From positions 1 to 64,000 of the forward strand of contig CAIVQH010000031.1 of NCBI GenBank assembly GCA_903907995.1: 64,000 nucleotides of DNA, in the 5' to 3' direction. A program made the translations under genes and the position numbers. Every line of letters starts with the position of its first letter. The stretch's first letter is position 1. Under the pieces are notes generated by a model. It did not search any database. It was not told the DNA's origin and saw only the letters and a list, made by a program, of their open reading frames with translations. The DNA is from an uncultured Verrucomicrobiota bacterium (GTDB taxonomy: Bacteria; Verrucomicrobiota; Verrucomicrobiia; Limisphaerales; UBA9464). This document shows positions 16,715 through 25,312 of the stretch, piece after piece.

Positions 16715-16850
16715 GAGTAACCAGTGAATCAGTAATCAGTAATCGGTAGGTCAGTGTGGTGGTGACTCCGCGTTCCCCTCGGAGATTGTCGTATCTGGGA
16801 ACTGATTACTGACCTACTGGTTACTGACTCACTGAGACTCACTGAATCAC
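16715..16850. repeat. Short-unit inverted repeat ending in the comF stop codon
   Basis: Left arm 16715-16755 repeats CAGTAATCAGTAA-like units and includes AGTAACCAGTGAATCAGTAA. Right arm 16800-16850 is the reverse complement pattern (ACTGATTACTGACCTACTGG and so on). The right arm supplies the last two codons and the stop of the minus-strand comF gene. A single arm with the same unit recurs at 27025-27060. Confidence 0.75.
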
Positions 16851-17597
16851 GGGCCCGCCGAGAACCGCCCGGGCCACCGACCACGCACACACCCGCCCTG
16901 CACCCATCTGCCGGAGCGTCCGCGCCACCGCGTCGGTGGTGGCTCCGGTGGTCAGCACGTCATCGAGCACGATCAGGGCTTCGCCGTTGAGCTTGGACTC
17001 CGCCTTCGGCGCAAAGGCGTGACGGACATTTTGCACGCGTTCCTCGCGGCTCAGCCGGGTCTGGGTGCGGGTGGCCTCGGTGCGGATCACCAGGTCGGTT
17101 CGCACGGGCAGTTTCAGCGCCTGGCCCAACTGGCGCGCGAGGCGTTCGGCCTGGTTGAACTCGCGCTCCCGCTCTTTCACCGGATGCAGCGGCACCGGCA
17201 CGATTCCCTGCCAACCTCCATCCACGAGTGCCGGCACGGCTTCGCGGCATAGCAGGTCGGCCAGAAACGGCTCAAACCAGAGCGCCCGGGAATACTTGTA
17301 GCGGTGGATGACGTCCAGTACGGCCCCTTCGGCCACCACAGCGGCGCGGGCGGATTCAAAGTGCAGTTCCCGGTCCTGGCAGTTGGCACAGGTGAAGGTA
17401 TCGGTGATCGCCCCCGCAAAGGTCAGTCCGCAGCGTTCACAGAAGGGCGGCCCGATGAACCGCACGTCGCGCCAGCAACGGGCGCACACGTAGCCATCCG
17501 CCGCCCGCGCCCGCTCCACGCCGCAAAGCTGGCAGCACTCCGGGTAGATGAACCCCAACACCGGCTCGGCCAGACGGCGCAGTGGTGCCAGATTCAT
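16839..17597 (-). CDS. comF: ComF family phosphoribosyltransferase-like protein
   Basis: 252 residues from the ATG at 17597. The N-terminus has the family's zinc-binding cysteines (CCQLCG, then CARC, CERCG and CANC). The C-terminal phosphoribosyltransferase fold has VIRTEATRTQTRLSREER and the PRPP loop LIVLDDVLTTGATTDA. ComF proteins assist DNA uptake or ssDNA processing in naturally competent bacteria, though their biochemical role is not settled. The start codon overlaps the stop of the CPBP gene as ATGA, indicating translational coupling. The last codons lie in a repeat element. Confidence 0.88.
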   Translation of the reverse strand: MNLAPLRRLAEPVLGFIYPECCQLCGVERARAADGYVCARCWRDVRFIGPPFCERCGLTFAGAITDTFTCANCQDRELHFESARAAVVAEGAVLDVIHRYKYSRALWFEPFLADLLCREAVPALVDGGWQGIVPVPLHPVKEREREFNQAERLARQLGQALKLPVRTDLVIRTEATRTQTRLSREERVQNVRHAFAPKAESKLNGEALIVLDDVLTTGATTDAVARTLRQMGAGRVCAWSVARAVLGGPVIQ

Positions 17598-18502
17598 GGG
17601 GCCAAAGGCGGTTGCGCTCGCCAGCGCAGGGCCAGCGGGATCGAAACCAGGGAAAGCACGATCAGGGCGGCCCAACCGTCGTACAGTTTGGCGGAACCCC
17701 AAAGTGCGCCGGTAGCGGTGGGCGCTTCCACCGTGAGAAAGCCGTAGGACTTCAGCCAGAAGATCCAGCCGGCATGCAGCCCCATGCCGAACCACAGCGC
17801 GCCCGTCCGTTCCCGGGCCCACGCCAGCAGCCCACCGGCCAGCGCAAGGGTCAGCAGGCCCGGAAACACCGCCAGCGGATCCATGAAACCATGGAGCATC
17901 CGCCCCAGCATGAGGAATCCGGTGGCGGCATCGACCTGGGTCGGCTCCGGCGGCCGCTCGAAGAAATGCACCAACGCGTAAATTCCGGCGCTCACCGCTG
18001 CGGCAACCGCAAAGGAACCCCCGCGCCGCAGCGCACTAAAGACAGCCCCGCGAAACAGCAGTTCCTCGAGCACGCTGACCAGGACGGCAGAACCCACGGC
18101 ATTGCCCAGGTGCTTGGCCCATTCGACGGCGGTGTGATCCGCCCGCCACTGGTGCCCACCACAAGCCAGGGCCGCCACCGCCGCGAGGGAAAGCGAGACA
18201 AACCCGAAGAAAAGCCCGGCCCGGGCTTCCCGCCACCATGGCACCGACCGTTTCCAGCCAATTTCGGCCCAGGACTTCAGTCCAAGCGCCAGTACCAGCG
18301 GCCAGATGCCGGCCAGGGCCAGCACCAGCAGGCAGCGGTTCACGTAGCGATGGAATGGCTGGTGCGCGATGCCCGACCCGGGTGCATAATGCTGCACCGT
18401 CAGATAGACCCACGGCGCGACCGCCGCCGCGCCCAAAAAGACGACCGCGAGATACCCCAGCAACGCGCGAAGTGGTTTCACCGGACCGACTTTAACCAGC
18501 AA
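17594..18502 (-). CDS. CPBP (Abi/CAAX) family intramembrane metalloprotease
   Basis: 302 residues with about eight hydrophobic helices. The family motifs are present: EELLFRG (two Glu, one Arg; about residue 146), an aromatic HFF helix with the second-site His (IYALVHFF), and a last-motif His in GLHAGWIFW. CPBP proteases cleave within membranes and include CAAX endopeptidase-like and bacteriocin-immunity proteins. The substrate here is unknown. It precedes comF in a two-gene operon with a four-base overlap. The divergent kinase gene starts 77 bp upstream. Confidence 0.85.
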   Translation of the reverse strand: MLVKVGPVKPLRALLGYLAVVFLGAAAVAPWVYLTVQHYAPGSGIAHQPFHRYVNRCLLVLALAGIWPLVLALGLKSWAEIGWKRSVPWWREARAGLFFGFVSLSLAAVAALACGGHQWRADHTAVEWAKHLGNAVGSAVLVSVLEELLFRGAVFSALRRGGSFAVAAAVSAGIYALVHFFERPPEPTQVDAATGFLMLGRMLHGFMDPLAVFPGLLTLALAGGLLAWARERTGALWFGMGLHAGWIFWLKSYGFLTVEAPTATGALWGSAKLYDGWAALIVLSLVSIPLALRWRAQPPLAP

Positions 18503-18579
18503 TTGGTTTCACGGCGAGCGGCGCATTTCCCTTTTGTCATGGAACTGCATCTGCTAGCTACCGCGCGCCTTTTATAGCC

Positions 18580-19401
18580 ATGCCAGTCTCCGGATCCAAA
18601 TTGGGGCCCTACACCCTGCACGAGTTGATCAACTCGGGCGGGATGTCGGAGATCTGGCTCGCGACCAACGACGCCGGGGCCTCGTTTGCGGTGCGGACGA
18701 TGCTGAACAACTCCACGTTCGCCTTCACCGAGCGGAAGCGGTTCAACACCGGTGCGGAGACCCTGCGCGCCTGCCAGGATGGCCAGCTCATCATCGGCTA
18801 CGTCGAGCATGGCAAGATCGGCGGCGAACTGGCGCTGGTGATGGAATATGTCGAGGGCGAGAACCTGAAGCTGCTCATGGGGGCCAATGACCCCGTGCTC
18901 ACCGAGAACATTGCGCAGGTGCTCATCGACTTCGCCTCGGCGATGGAAGTCGTGCACGGCCGCGGCTTCATGCACCTCGACATCAAGCCCGAGAACGTGC
19001 TGCTCACCCGCAATGGCAGCCTGCGGCTCATTGATTTCGACCTGGCCCAGCCGATCCCGAACCCGCCCCGCAAGCTGGACAAGAACCCCGGCACGCCCGC
19101 CTACATGGCTCCCGAACAGCTCTTGCGGCAGCCAGTCGATCACCGGGCCGACATCTGGGCCTGGGGCGTGAGCGCCTATGAGCTGCTCACCTTCAAGAAG
19201 CCCTTCCCCGGAGAGAATCCCGACGAAGTGCTTCGACGCCAGCTGGATCGCAAGGATTTCGTGTCCCCGCGCGAACTCAATCCGGATATCCCCCCGGCAC
19301 TGGAGAACGTCGTCCTTCGCTGCCTGGAAAAGGACATGGAGAAGCGATACCCCTACACCAGCAAGCTGGTGCATGAGCTGAAGCAGGGGCTCTACGTCTG
19401 A
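18580..19401 (+). CDS. Serine/threonine-protein-kinase-like protein with altered catalytic residues
   Basis: 273 residues, essentially a bare kinase domain: a glycine loop INSGGMSEIWLA, hinge LVMEYVEGENLK, catalytic loop HLDIKPENVLL, metal-binding strand LIDFDLAQ, activation end GTPAYMAPEQ and ADIWAWGVSAYELL. Three positions are off consensus: the strand-3 lysine of VAxK is Arg (FAVRTML), HRD is HLD and DFG is DFD. The catalytic Asp, Asn and metal Asp remain. It may be weakly active or a pseudokinase. There is no transmembrane segment and no sensor domain, so it should be cytoplasmic. It sits 76 bp upstream of the nucleoside phosphorylase and could share its transcript. Confidence 0.85.
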   Translation: MPVSGSKLGPYTLHELINSGGMSEIWLATNDAGASFAVRTMLNNSTFAFTERKRFNTGAETLRACQDGQLIIGYVEHGKIGGELALVMEYVEGENLKLLMGANDPVLTENIAQVLIDFASAMEVVHGRGFMHLDIKPENVLLTRNGSLRLIDFDLAQPIPNPPRKLDKNPGTPAYMAPEQLLRQPVDHRADIWAWGVSAYELLTFKKPFPGENPDEVLRRQLDRKDFVSPRELNPDIPPALENVVLRCLEKDMEKRYPYTSKLVHELKQGLYV

Positions 19402-19477
19402 CGGATGGGCCGGCAAACCCGCTCGTTTCGGGATAGCCCCGAAGAAGGTTTGCTGATCATGCTGGGCGGACCTGAAC

Positions 19478-20788
19478 ATGAATTTCCTGCCGCTGATCGA
19501 AGCCAAGCGTGATGGCCGGGCCCTCTCGCCGCAGCAGCTTCAGGATTTCGTCCGCGCCCTGGTCGCCGGGGAGCTGCCGGAATACCAGGTCGCCTCCTTT
19601 CTGATGGCGGTTTTCTTCCGGGGTCTGGATGCCACCGAACTGCCGGCCCTCACGCTGGCCATGCGGGACTCGGGAGAGAAACTGAGCTTCCCCGATGACC
19701 CACGACCGCTCGTGGACAAGCATTCCACCGGCGGAGTGGGCGACAAGGTCTCCCTGCCTCTGGTGCCTTTGCTGGCGTGCCTGGGCTTCCGGGTGCCTAG
19801 CATCTCCGGCCGCGCCCTCGGGATCACCGGCGGCACCCTTGACAAGCTGGAGTCCATCCCCGGCTTCACCACGCAGCTGCCCCGTCAGCGCATCATCGAG
19901 CAGGTCCAGTCCCTCGGCCTCGCCATGGCCGGGCAGACGGAGCGGATGGTGCCCGCTGACCGGATCCTATACGCGCTGCGCGATGTGACAGGGACCGTTC
20001 CCAGTGTGCCGCTCATCACCGCCAGCATCCTGTCGAAAAAGCTCACCGAATCGCTGGATGCGCTGGTGCTGGACGTGAAATTCGGCCGGGCGGCGTTCAT
20101 TCAGTCCAAGGAGGAGGCCCGGACGTTGGCCCAGGCCATGATCGGGCTGGCCACCTCCTGCGGGGTAAACACCCGGGCGCTGCTGACCGATATGGACACC
20201 CCGCTCGGACAGGCGGCGGGCAACTGGCTGGAGGTGCGCGAATCCGTCGAATGCCTATCCGGTCGGGGGCCCCAGGATCTGCGCGAACTGGTGGTGGCCT
20301 TGGCCGCCCATCTGTTGCTTCAAACCCGCCGCGAAACCTCGCCGGCCACCGCCCTCGACCGCGCCTCAACGTGTCTGGACTCGGGCCTGCCGTTGCAGAA
20401 ATGGGAAGCCATGCTGGCCGCCCAGGGTGCGGATATGCCCCGCTACCGGGAATTGCTGGGTCGCGACACCATTGCCGACACGGTGCTGGAACTGCGGGCG
20501 GAACGCACCGGCTACGTTGGCCGCTGCGACGCCCGCATCATCGGTGAAACCATCCGCGACTTTGGCGGCGGCCGACTGACCAAAGACACGGTCATTTGCC
20601 CGGAGATCGGGGTGGATCAGCTGGGCAAACCGGGGCAACGCGTTGAAAAAGGACGTCTGATCGCGAGAATTCATGCGACAAATAAGGAAGCTGGTGAGGC
20701 GATGCGCCACCGTATCGCCTCGGCGTTTTCCCTGACGGAGTCGACCACCCCCTGTCGGTCGCCGATCGCCGAGCTGCTGATGGCGTGA
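19478..20788 (+). CDS. Thymidine/pyrimidine-nucleoside phosphorylase
   Basis: 436 residues, full length for the family. Signatures: the phosphate-binding motif VDKHSTGGVGDKVSLPL (about 83-99), GRALGITGGTLDKLESIPG, DVKFGRAAF, GVNTRALLTDMDTPLG, and a C-terminal alpha/beta domain with a DFGGGRLTKD barrel-sandwich segment. It cleaves thymidine or uridine with phosphate to the base and (deoxy)ribose-1-phosphate, a salvage reaction in the cytoplasm. Whether it is strict DeoA or broad Pdp cannot be read reliably, so no symbol is given. The purine counterpart is at 32714-33547. Confidence 0.9.
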   Translation: MNFLPLIEAKRDGRALSPQQLQDFVRALVAGELPEYQVASFLMAVFFRGLDATELPALTLAMRDSGEKLSFPDDPRPLVDKHSTGGVGDKVSLPLVPLLACLGFRVPSISGRALGITGGTLDKLESIPGFTTQLPRQRIIEQVQSLGLAMAGQTERMVPADRILYALRDVTGTVPSVPLITASILSKKLTESLDALVLDVKFGRAAFIQSKEEARTLAQAMIGLATSCGVNTRALLTDMDTPLGQAAGNWLEVRESVECLSGRGPQDLRELVVALAAHLLLQTRRETSPATALDRASTCLDSGLPLQKWEAMLAAQGADMPRYRELLGRDTIADTVLELRAERTGYVGRCDARIIGETIRDFGGGRLTKDTVICPEIGVDQLGKPGQRVEKGRLIARIHATNKEAGEAMRHRIASAFSLTESTTPCRSPIAELLMA

Positions 20789-20875
20789 CTCAAAGGGTTG
20801 GAAATAATGTATTTGCACGGTTACAACGGACCCATTAGTGCCGCCAAAATGAATCGTTTCAAGAATACTTCCCGC

Positions 20876-20904
20876 TTGACCTTATCTAGAAATACTGCCT
20901 AAAT
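20876..20904 (+). promoter_or_regulatory. Possible promoter of the PEP-CTERM gene
   Basis: TTGACC (20876-20881) is a good -35; 17 bp later CTAAAT (20899-20904) is a weak -10. The surrounding 150 bp are AT-rich and otherwise empty. The site is offered as a candidate only. Confidence 0.3.
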
Positions 20905-20968
20905 CTTACTAGCTAAGGCCTAAGCGGGCCCCGGTTGAGTGCTCCTAACCCATGAACAGATGATTACA

Positions 20969-21613
20969 ATGAAACTCAAATATGGAATTTTGTTTGCTGC
21001 TGTAGGTACCGCAGTTTCCACCTTCGTTTGCACGGCCGGCTACAGTGAGAACAGCGGTTTCGTTGCTTCTCTCTCCACTGGCTCCGGCGTGGCATACAGC
21101 CTCGACCTCGGTGGCACCAGCTACCAGATCGCGCAATCGGGCGCCTATGGCAACCAGATCCAGCTCGCAGCCGGTTCTGATCTCCAGCTCGCCAATTTCT
21201 CCGTCTCGTACGGTTCTGACTATGCCTTGGCCGGTGGCATGCAGGTTTCGCTGTATGCCAACAACGGTGCCGGCGGAACCCCTGGTGAATTGCTTTATTC
21301 GAGCTCCCCGATTGACATCAAAAACGGCGGCGGCACGGTCAGCATCAACTACGCGAACCCGCTGATCCCCAACGAACTGACTTTCTTGGTTAAGTTTTCT
21401 GGGCAGGATGCCTCGCACAACGCGGGCCTGCTGTTCCCGAACTCCGATCCTTCCGTAGGAAGCCTCCGTTTCAAAGATTACTGGGTGAAGGACGGCAACG
21501 GTACCTTCACGCTGCAGGATGCGGTTGTGCCCGAACCCAGCACCTACGCTCTCGCCGGCACCGCCGGTCTGGCTTGGCTCGCGTTCGCCGGCTACCGCCG
21601 CTTCCGCAAGTAA
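20969..21613 (+). CDS. PEP-CTERM sorting-domain exported protein
   Basis: 214 residues from the ATG at 20969 (in-frame starts at 20939 and 20960 exist). A signal peptide (MKLKYGILFAAVGTAVSTFV) is followed by a beta-rich domain of about 150 residues (YSLDLGGTSYQIAQ, GGMQVSLYANNGAGG) like the choice-of-anchor domains seen on these proteins. The C-terminus is a textbook PEP-CTERM signal: VVPEPSTYALAGTAGLAWLA followed by the basic GYRRFRK. Such proteins are cleaved by exosortase and released or anchored at the envelope, often in exopolysaccharide producers. No exosortase gene is in this window. A terminator follows at once. Confidence 0.88.
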   Translation: MKLKYGILFAAVGTAVSTFVCTAGYSENSGFVASLSTGSGVAYSLDLGGTSYQIAQSGAYGNQIQLAAGSDLQLANFSVSYGSDYALAGGMQVSLYANNGAGGTPGELLYSSSPIDIKNGGGTVSINYANPLIPNELTFLVKFSGQDASHNAGLLFPNSDPSVGSLRFKDYWVKDGNGTFTLQDAVVPEPSTYALAGTAGLAWLAFAGYRRFRK

Positions 21614-21640
21614 GCCCGTGTAAGAGTTAACTAATCTTTC

Positions 21641-21669
21641 AAAAGGCGCAGCCAAGGCTGCGCTTTTTT
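21641..21669 (+). terminator. Rho-independent terminator after the PEP-CTERM gene
   Basis: Stem GCGCAGC (21646-21652) with GCTGCGC (21657-21663), extended by AAAG/CTTT, then a T-rich tail TTTTTTATTTT. Confidence 0.93.
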
Positions 21670-21729
21670 ATTTTCCACGGCGGCTGCAATCGCCCGTAAG
21701 GAAACCTTGGCGAGGGCAACCTTTCAGCC

Positions 21730-23844
21730 ATGTTTGTGAACGCGATGAAGCTCCGTCCGTTATTCCGGCTCCTTCTGGCACTGTCGCTGGCTCCATGGAT
21801 GGCCTGGGGACAGGCGCGGACACAGGTCCGCCTGCTATTGGATCAGACCACGGTCAAGCCCGGCCAGACCTTGATGGCCGCGGTCGAGATGCAAACGCCT
21901 GCGGGCTGGCACACGTATTGGCGGAACCCCAGCGAAGTGGGGGGTCCGGGCACGGCCACCAAGATCGCGTGGACACTTCCCACCGGCATCACCGCCGGAG
22001 AAATCCAATGGCCGGTTCCTTCCAAACTTTCGGACCAGGCCGGTGACACCCACATCTATCTGGGAACCGTGCGGCTATTGGTGCCGCTGAACGTGGCCGG
22101 CGACGTCAAGCCGGGGCCGCAGGAGCTGAAGGCCCGCGTTTCCTGGCTGGAATGCGAGACCGAATGCATTCCCGGGAAGATGTCCGTTACCGCTTCCCTC
22201 ACCATCGGTGACCAGCCGCAAGCCTCATGGGACGCCGCCCCCATCACGGCCGCCCGCAGCCTGCTGCCGTCTTCGGCACCGCAGCACGCCCTCGCCGCGT
22301 GGGAGGGTGAAGCCACCGGGGATCAGCGGGCCCTGCTGCTGGAGTGGCAGACGGAGGCCAAAGCGGCTGACTTTTTCCCCTACGAAAACAAGACCGTCGA
22401 AATCGGCTCCAAAACCGAGGTTCTTCCGGCCAAGGACGGCAAGCTGCGGTTGCGAAAGCTCATCAGCAAGACCGACGCGGGCTGGCCCATGAAGGTCACC
22501 GGCCTGCTGGTGGCCGACCCGGCTTCTCCCGAGCGCAAGGGTTACGAAGTCACCCTGCCCATCAGCGACTCACTGATGGCCACCGCCGCTGCCAAGGTTG
22601 AGCCCTTTTCCCTGGTGTCGCTGTTGCCCATGCTGGGCTTTGCCTTCGTGGGCGGACTGATTTTGAACATCATGCCCTGCGTGCTGCCCGTGCTGGCGCT
22701 GAAGATCCTCGGCTTTGTCCGGCAGGCCGGCAACAACCCCGGACAGGTCCGTCATCTGGGCCTCATGTACGGGGCGGGAGTGCTTACGTCCTTCCTGATC
22801 CTCGCCGGGGTGGCCTTGGCGGTCCAGGCTGCCGGTGGCGTGGCAGGCTGGAGCACCGCCTTTCAGAACCCGCAGTTTCGCGTCATCATGTGTGCGCTGC
22901 TCGTGCTGGTGGCCCTGAATCTTTTTGGCGTGTTCGAGGTGAACCTGGGGGGAGGTGCCCTGGGGGCAGCGGGCGATCTCTCGACCAAGGAAGGGGCATC
23001 GGGGGCTTTCTTCAACGGCGTATTGGCCGCCGTGCTGGCCACTCCCTGTACCGCCCCGTTTCTGGCGACCGCAGTCACCTTCGCCTTTACCCAGCCCCCC
23101 CCGGTGCTGCTGGCGATCTTCCTGACGGTGGGATTGGGCCTGGCCGCCCCCTTCGTCGTGCTGTGCTGGCAACCCGCATGGCTGAAACTGCTGCCGAAGC
23201 CGGGTGCCTGGATGCTCCGCTTCAAGGTGGCCATGGGTTTCCCGATGCTGGGCACCGCGATCTGGATTTTCTGGTTCACCGCGAACCGGCTGGGCCAGTC
23301 CGGCGTGCTCTGGCTGGGGCTTTTTCTCGTGATCCTCGCCGCCGCCGCCTGGGTCTGGGGTGAATTTGCCCAACGTTCGGACCACCGGCGGGCGGCCGTT
23401 GGCATCGCGCTGGTGCTGATCGGGACGGGCTACTTTGGCATCTTGGAAGGTGAGCTCGACTGGCGCACCCCGCAGTCGAAGAAAAAGCCGAAGCTGGACT
23501 GGCAGACCTGGAGCGCTTCGGCCGTGTCCCAGGCGCGGATGGAGGGGCATCCCGTGCTGGTGGATTTCACCGCCGACAACTGCGCGAACTGCAAGTTCAA
23601 CAAGGCCACCTCGATCGAGATCGGCTCCACCATCGCGAAGATCGAGGATCACAAGATCACCACGCTCGCGGGTGACTTCACCGACGCCGATCCGGCCATC
23701 GCGGCCGAGCTGCAAAAGCATGGTCGGCGCGGCGTGCCGCTGGTGCTGGTCTATTCCCGCGACCCCTCGAAGCCGCCCCGCGCGCTGCCGACCGTGCTGA
23801 CGCCCAGCATCGTGCAGGAGGCGCTCGACTGGGCGGCGCAGTAA
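21730..23844 (+). CDS. dsbD: Thiol:disulfide interchange protein DsbD family
   Basis: 704 residues; an in-frame ATG at 21745 is an alternative start. A signal peptide is followed by a DsbD N-terminal-like periplasmic domain (about 28-270; LLLDQTTVKPGQTLMAAVEM, with Cys in ECETECIPG). The central transmembrane domain has the paired redox cysteines in NIMPCVLPVLALKI and VLATPCTAPFL and about eight helices. The C-terminal thioredoxin domain has its CxxC in DFTADNCANCKFNKA. Electrons pass from cytoplasmic thioredoxin through the membrane cysteines to the C-terminal CxxC and then to periplasmic partners, keeping them reduced. All three redox centres are intact. It is followed 112 bp later by miaB. 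Confidence 0.88.
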   Translation: MFVNAMKLRPLFRLLLALSLAPWMAWGQARTQVRLLLDQTTVKPGQTLMAAVEMQTPAGWHTYWRNPSEVGGPGTATKIAWTLPTGITAGEIQWPVPSKLSDQAGDTHIYLGTVRLLVPLNVAGDVKPGPQELKARVSWLECETECIPGKMSVTASLTIGDQPQASWDAAPITAARSLLPSSAPQHALAAWEGEATGDQRALLLEWQTEAKAADFFPYENKTVEIGSKTEVLPAKDGKLRLRKLISKTDAGWPMKVTGLLVADPASPERKGYEVTLPISDSLMATAAAKVEPFSLVSLLPMLGFAFVGGLILNIMPCVLPVLALKILGFVRQAGNNPGQVRHLGLMYGAGVLTSFLILAGVALAVQAAGGVAGWSTAFQNPQFRVIMCALLVLVALNLFGVFEVNLGGGALGAAGDLSTKEGASGAFFNGVLAAVLATPCTAPFLATAVTFAFTQPPPVLLAIFLTVGLGLAAPFVVLCWQPAWLKLLPKPGAWMLRFKVAMGFPMLGTAIWIFWFTANRLGQSGVLWLGLFLVILAAAAWVWGEFAQRSDHRRAAVGIALVLIGTGYFGILEGELDWRTPQSKKKPKLDWQTWSASAVSQARMEGHPVLVDFTADNCANCKFNKATSIEIGSTIAKIEDHKITTLAGDFTDADPAIAAELQKHGRRGVPLVLVYSRDPSKPPRALPTVLTPSIVQEALDWAAQ

Positions 23845-23956
23845 GTCGCCGAAGCCCTTAAGTTCCGTTCTTCCGCCCGGCAGCCGGTCACGGTGCCGGA
23901 AAAAACCCGTTGGCGGGCCGATCCGGCTTCCCTACGTTGCGCGCCACTTTCGCTCC

Positions 23957-25312
23957 ATGCCGAGTGTTTTCATCAAGACCTTTGGTTGCCAGATGAACGA
24001 GCGCGACAGCGAGGCCGTCGCCGCGCAGCTCGTCGCGAAGGGCTATGCCCTGGCGGCCTCCGAGCACGTCGCGGATGTCGTGCTGCTCAACACCTGCTCG
24101 GTGCGCGACATGGCCGAGCAGAAGGCGCTCGCCAAGATGACCCACATCGCCGGGCTGGCGCGCAAGTCGGGCCGGGAACCGATCCTCGGCTTCATGGGCT
24201 GCATGGCGCAGAGCCGGGGCAAGCAGCTGGTCGAGGCGCTGCCCGACGTGGATCTGGTGCTGGGCACCCAGAAATTCCACCGCGCCGCCGAGTATCTCGA
24301 TGAGCTGCTGGCGGGCCGCCGCGACAAGATCGTGGACACGGATGCCGAGGCGGGCAGCCAGGCCGCGATTCGCGAACATCTGCTGACGGGCAATGACAAA
24401 AAGGCCATCAGCGCCTTCGTCAGCATCATGCAGGGCTGCAACCAGCACTGCACCTTCTGCATCGTGCCCTTCACCCGGGGCGCGGAACGCAGCCGGACGA
24501 TCGAGGATGTCGTGGGCGAATGCCGCGAACTGGTCAGCCGAGGTGTGCGGGAGATCACGCTGCTCGGGCAGATCGTCACCAGCTACGGCAAGCGGGATTA
24601 CCCGGTGAAGGACGGCCGGAGCGCCTTTGTGCAGCTGCTCGAGGCCGTGCATGAAATCGAGGGCCTGGAACGCATCCGCTTCACCTCGCCGCATCCCAAG
24701 GGCTACGGCGATGACCTGGTCGAGGCCTACCGACGCCTGCCCAAGCTGGTCGAGAGTGCCCACCTACCCGTGCAGAGCGGCAGTGACCGGCTGCTGAAGC
24801 TCATGCACCGCGGCTACACGCGGGAACGCTTCCTCAGCATCATCGAAAAGCTGCGCCAGGTGCAGCCCGGCATGGGGCTGAGCACGGACATCATCGTGGG
24901 CTTCCCCGGTGAGACGGAGGCGGATTACGAGGAGACGGTCTCCCTCTGCCGCGAGGTGGAGTTCGACCAGGCGTACCTGTTCAAATACTCGCCGCGCCGG
25001 GACACCCCGGCCGCGGCGATGCCGGACCAGCTGCCCGAAGAAGTGATCGAGGAACGGCACCGCAAGCTGCTCGTGATCATCAACGACCTGGCCGCACGCA
25101 AATACGAGGCGATGGTCGGCCAGACGGTGCAGATTCTGGCGGAAGGGCCCAGCCACCGGAATGCGGCCCGTTACGAGGGCCGCACGCGGTCCAACAAGAT
25201 CGTCATCTTCGACGGGTCGGAACGGCATCGGGGCCAGCTCATGGACCTGCGGATCGAGCGGGCCGGCTCGTTCACGCTGTACGGCGACCCGGCCGTGGTG
25301 GGCATGGAGTGA
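23957..25312 (+). CDS. miaB: tRNA-2-methylthio-N6-dimethylallyladenosine synthase MiaB
   Basis: 451 residues with the full MiaB layout. The N-terminal UPF0004 domain carries three cluster cysteines (FGCQMNE, NTCSVRD, GCMAQSRGK). The radical-SAM core has CxxxCxxC in GCNQHCTFCIVPFTRG (about 163). GYTRERFLSII and STDIIVGFPGETEADYEETV are MiaB-specific, and a C-terminal TRAM domain (about 375-445) ends with GRTRSNKIVIF. It adds methylthio to i6A37 in tRNAs reading UNN codons, using SAM and two 4Fe-4S clusters. The stop overlaps the acyltransferase GTG by four bases. Confidence 0.93.
   Translation: MPSVFIKTFGCQMNERDSEAVAAQLVAKGYALAASEHVADVVLLNTCSVRDMAEQKALAKMTHIAGLARKSGREPILGFMGCMAQSRGKQLVEALPDVDLVLGTQKFHRAAEYLDELLAGRRDKIVDTDAEAGSQAAIREHLLTGNDKKAISAFVSIMQGCNQHCTFCIVPFTRGAERSRTIEDVVGECRELVSRGVREITLLGQIVTSYGKRDYPVKDGRSAFVQLLEAVHEIEGLERIRFTSPHPKGYGDDLVEAYRRLPKLVESAHLPVQSGSDRLLKLMHRGYTRERFLSIIEKLRQVQPGMGLSTDIIVGFPGETEADYEETVSLCREVEFDQAYLFKYSPRRDTPAAAMPDQLPEEVIEERHRKLLVIINDLAARKYEAMVGQTVQILAEGPSHRNAARYEGRTRSNKIVIFDGSERHRGQLMDLRIERAGSFTLYGDPAVVGME

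Noticed and set aside
20795-20820. Sigma-54-type promoter before the PEP-CTERM gene
   Set aside because: A GG and a GC element exist but the spacing is about 13 rather than 10 bases.
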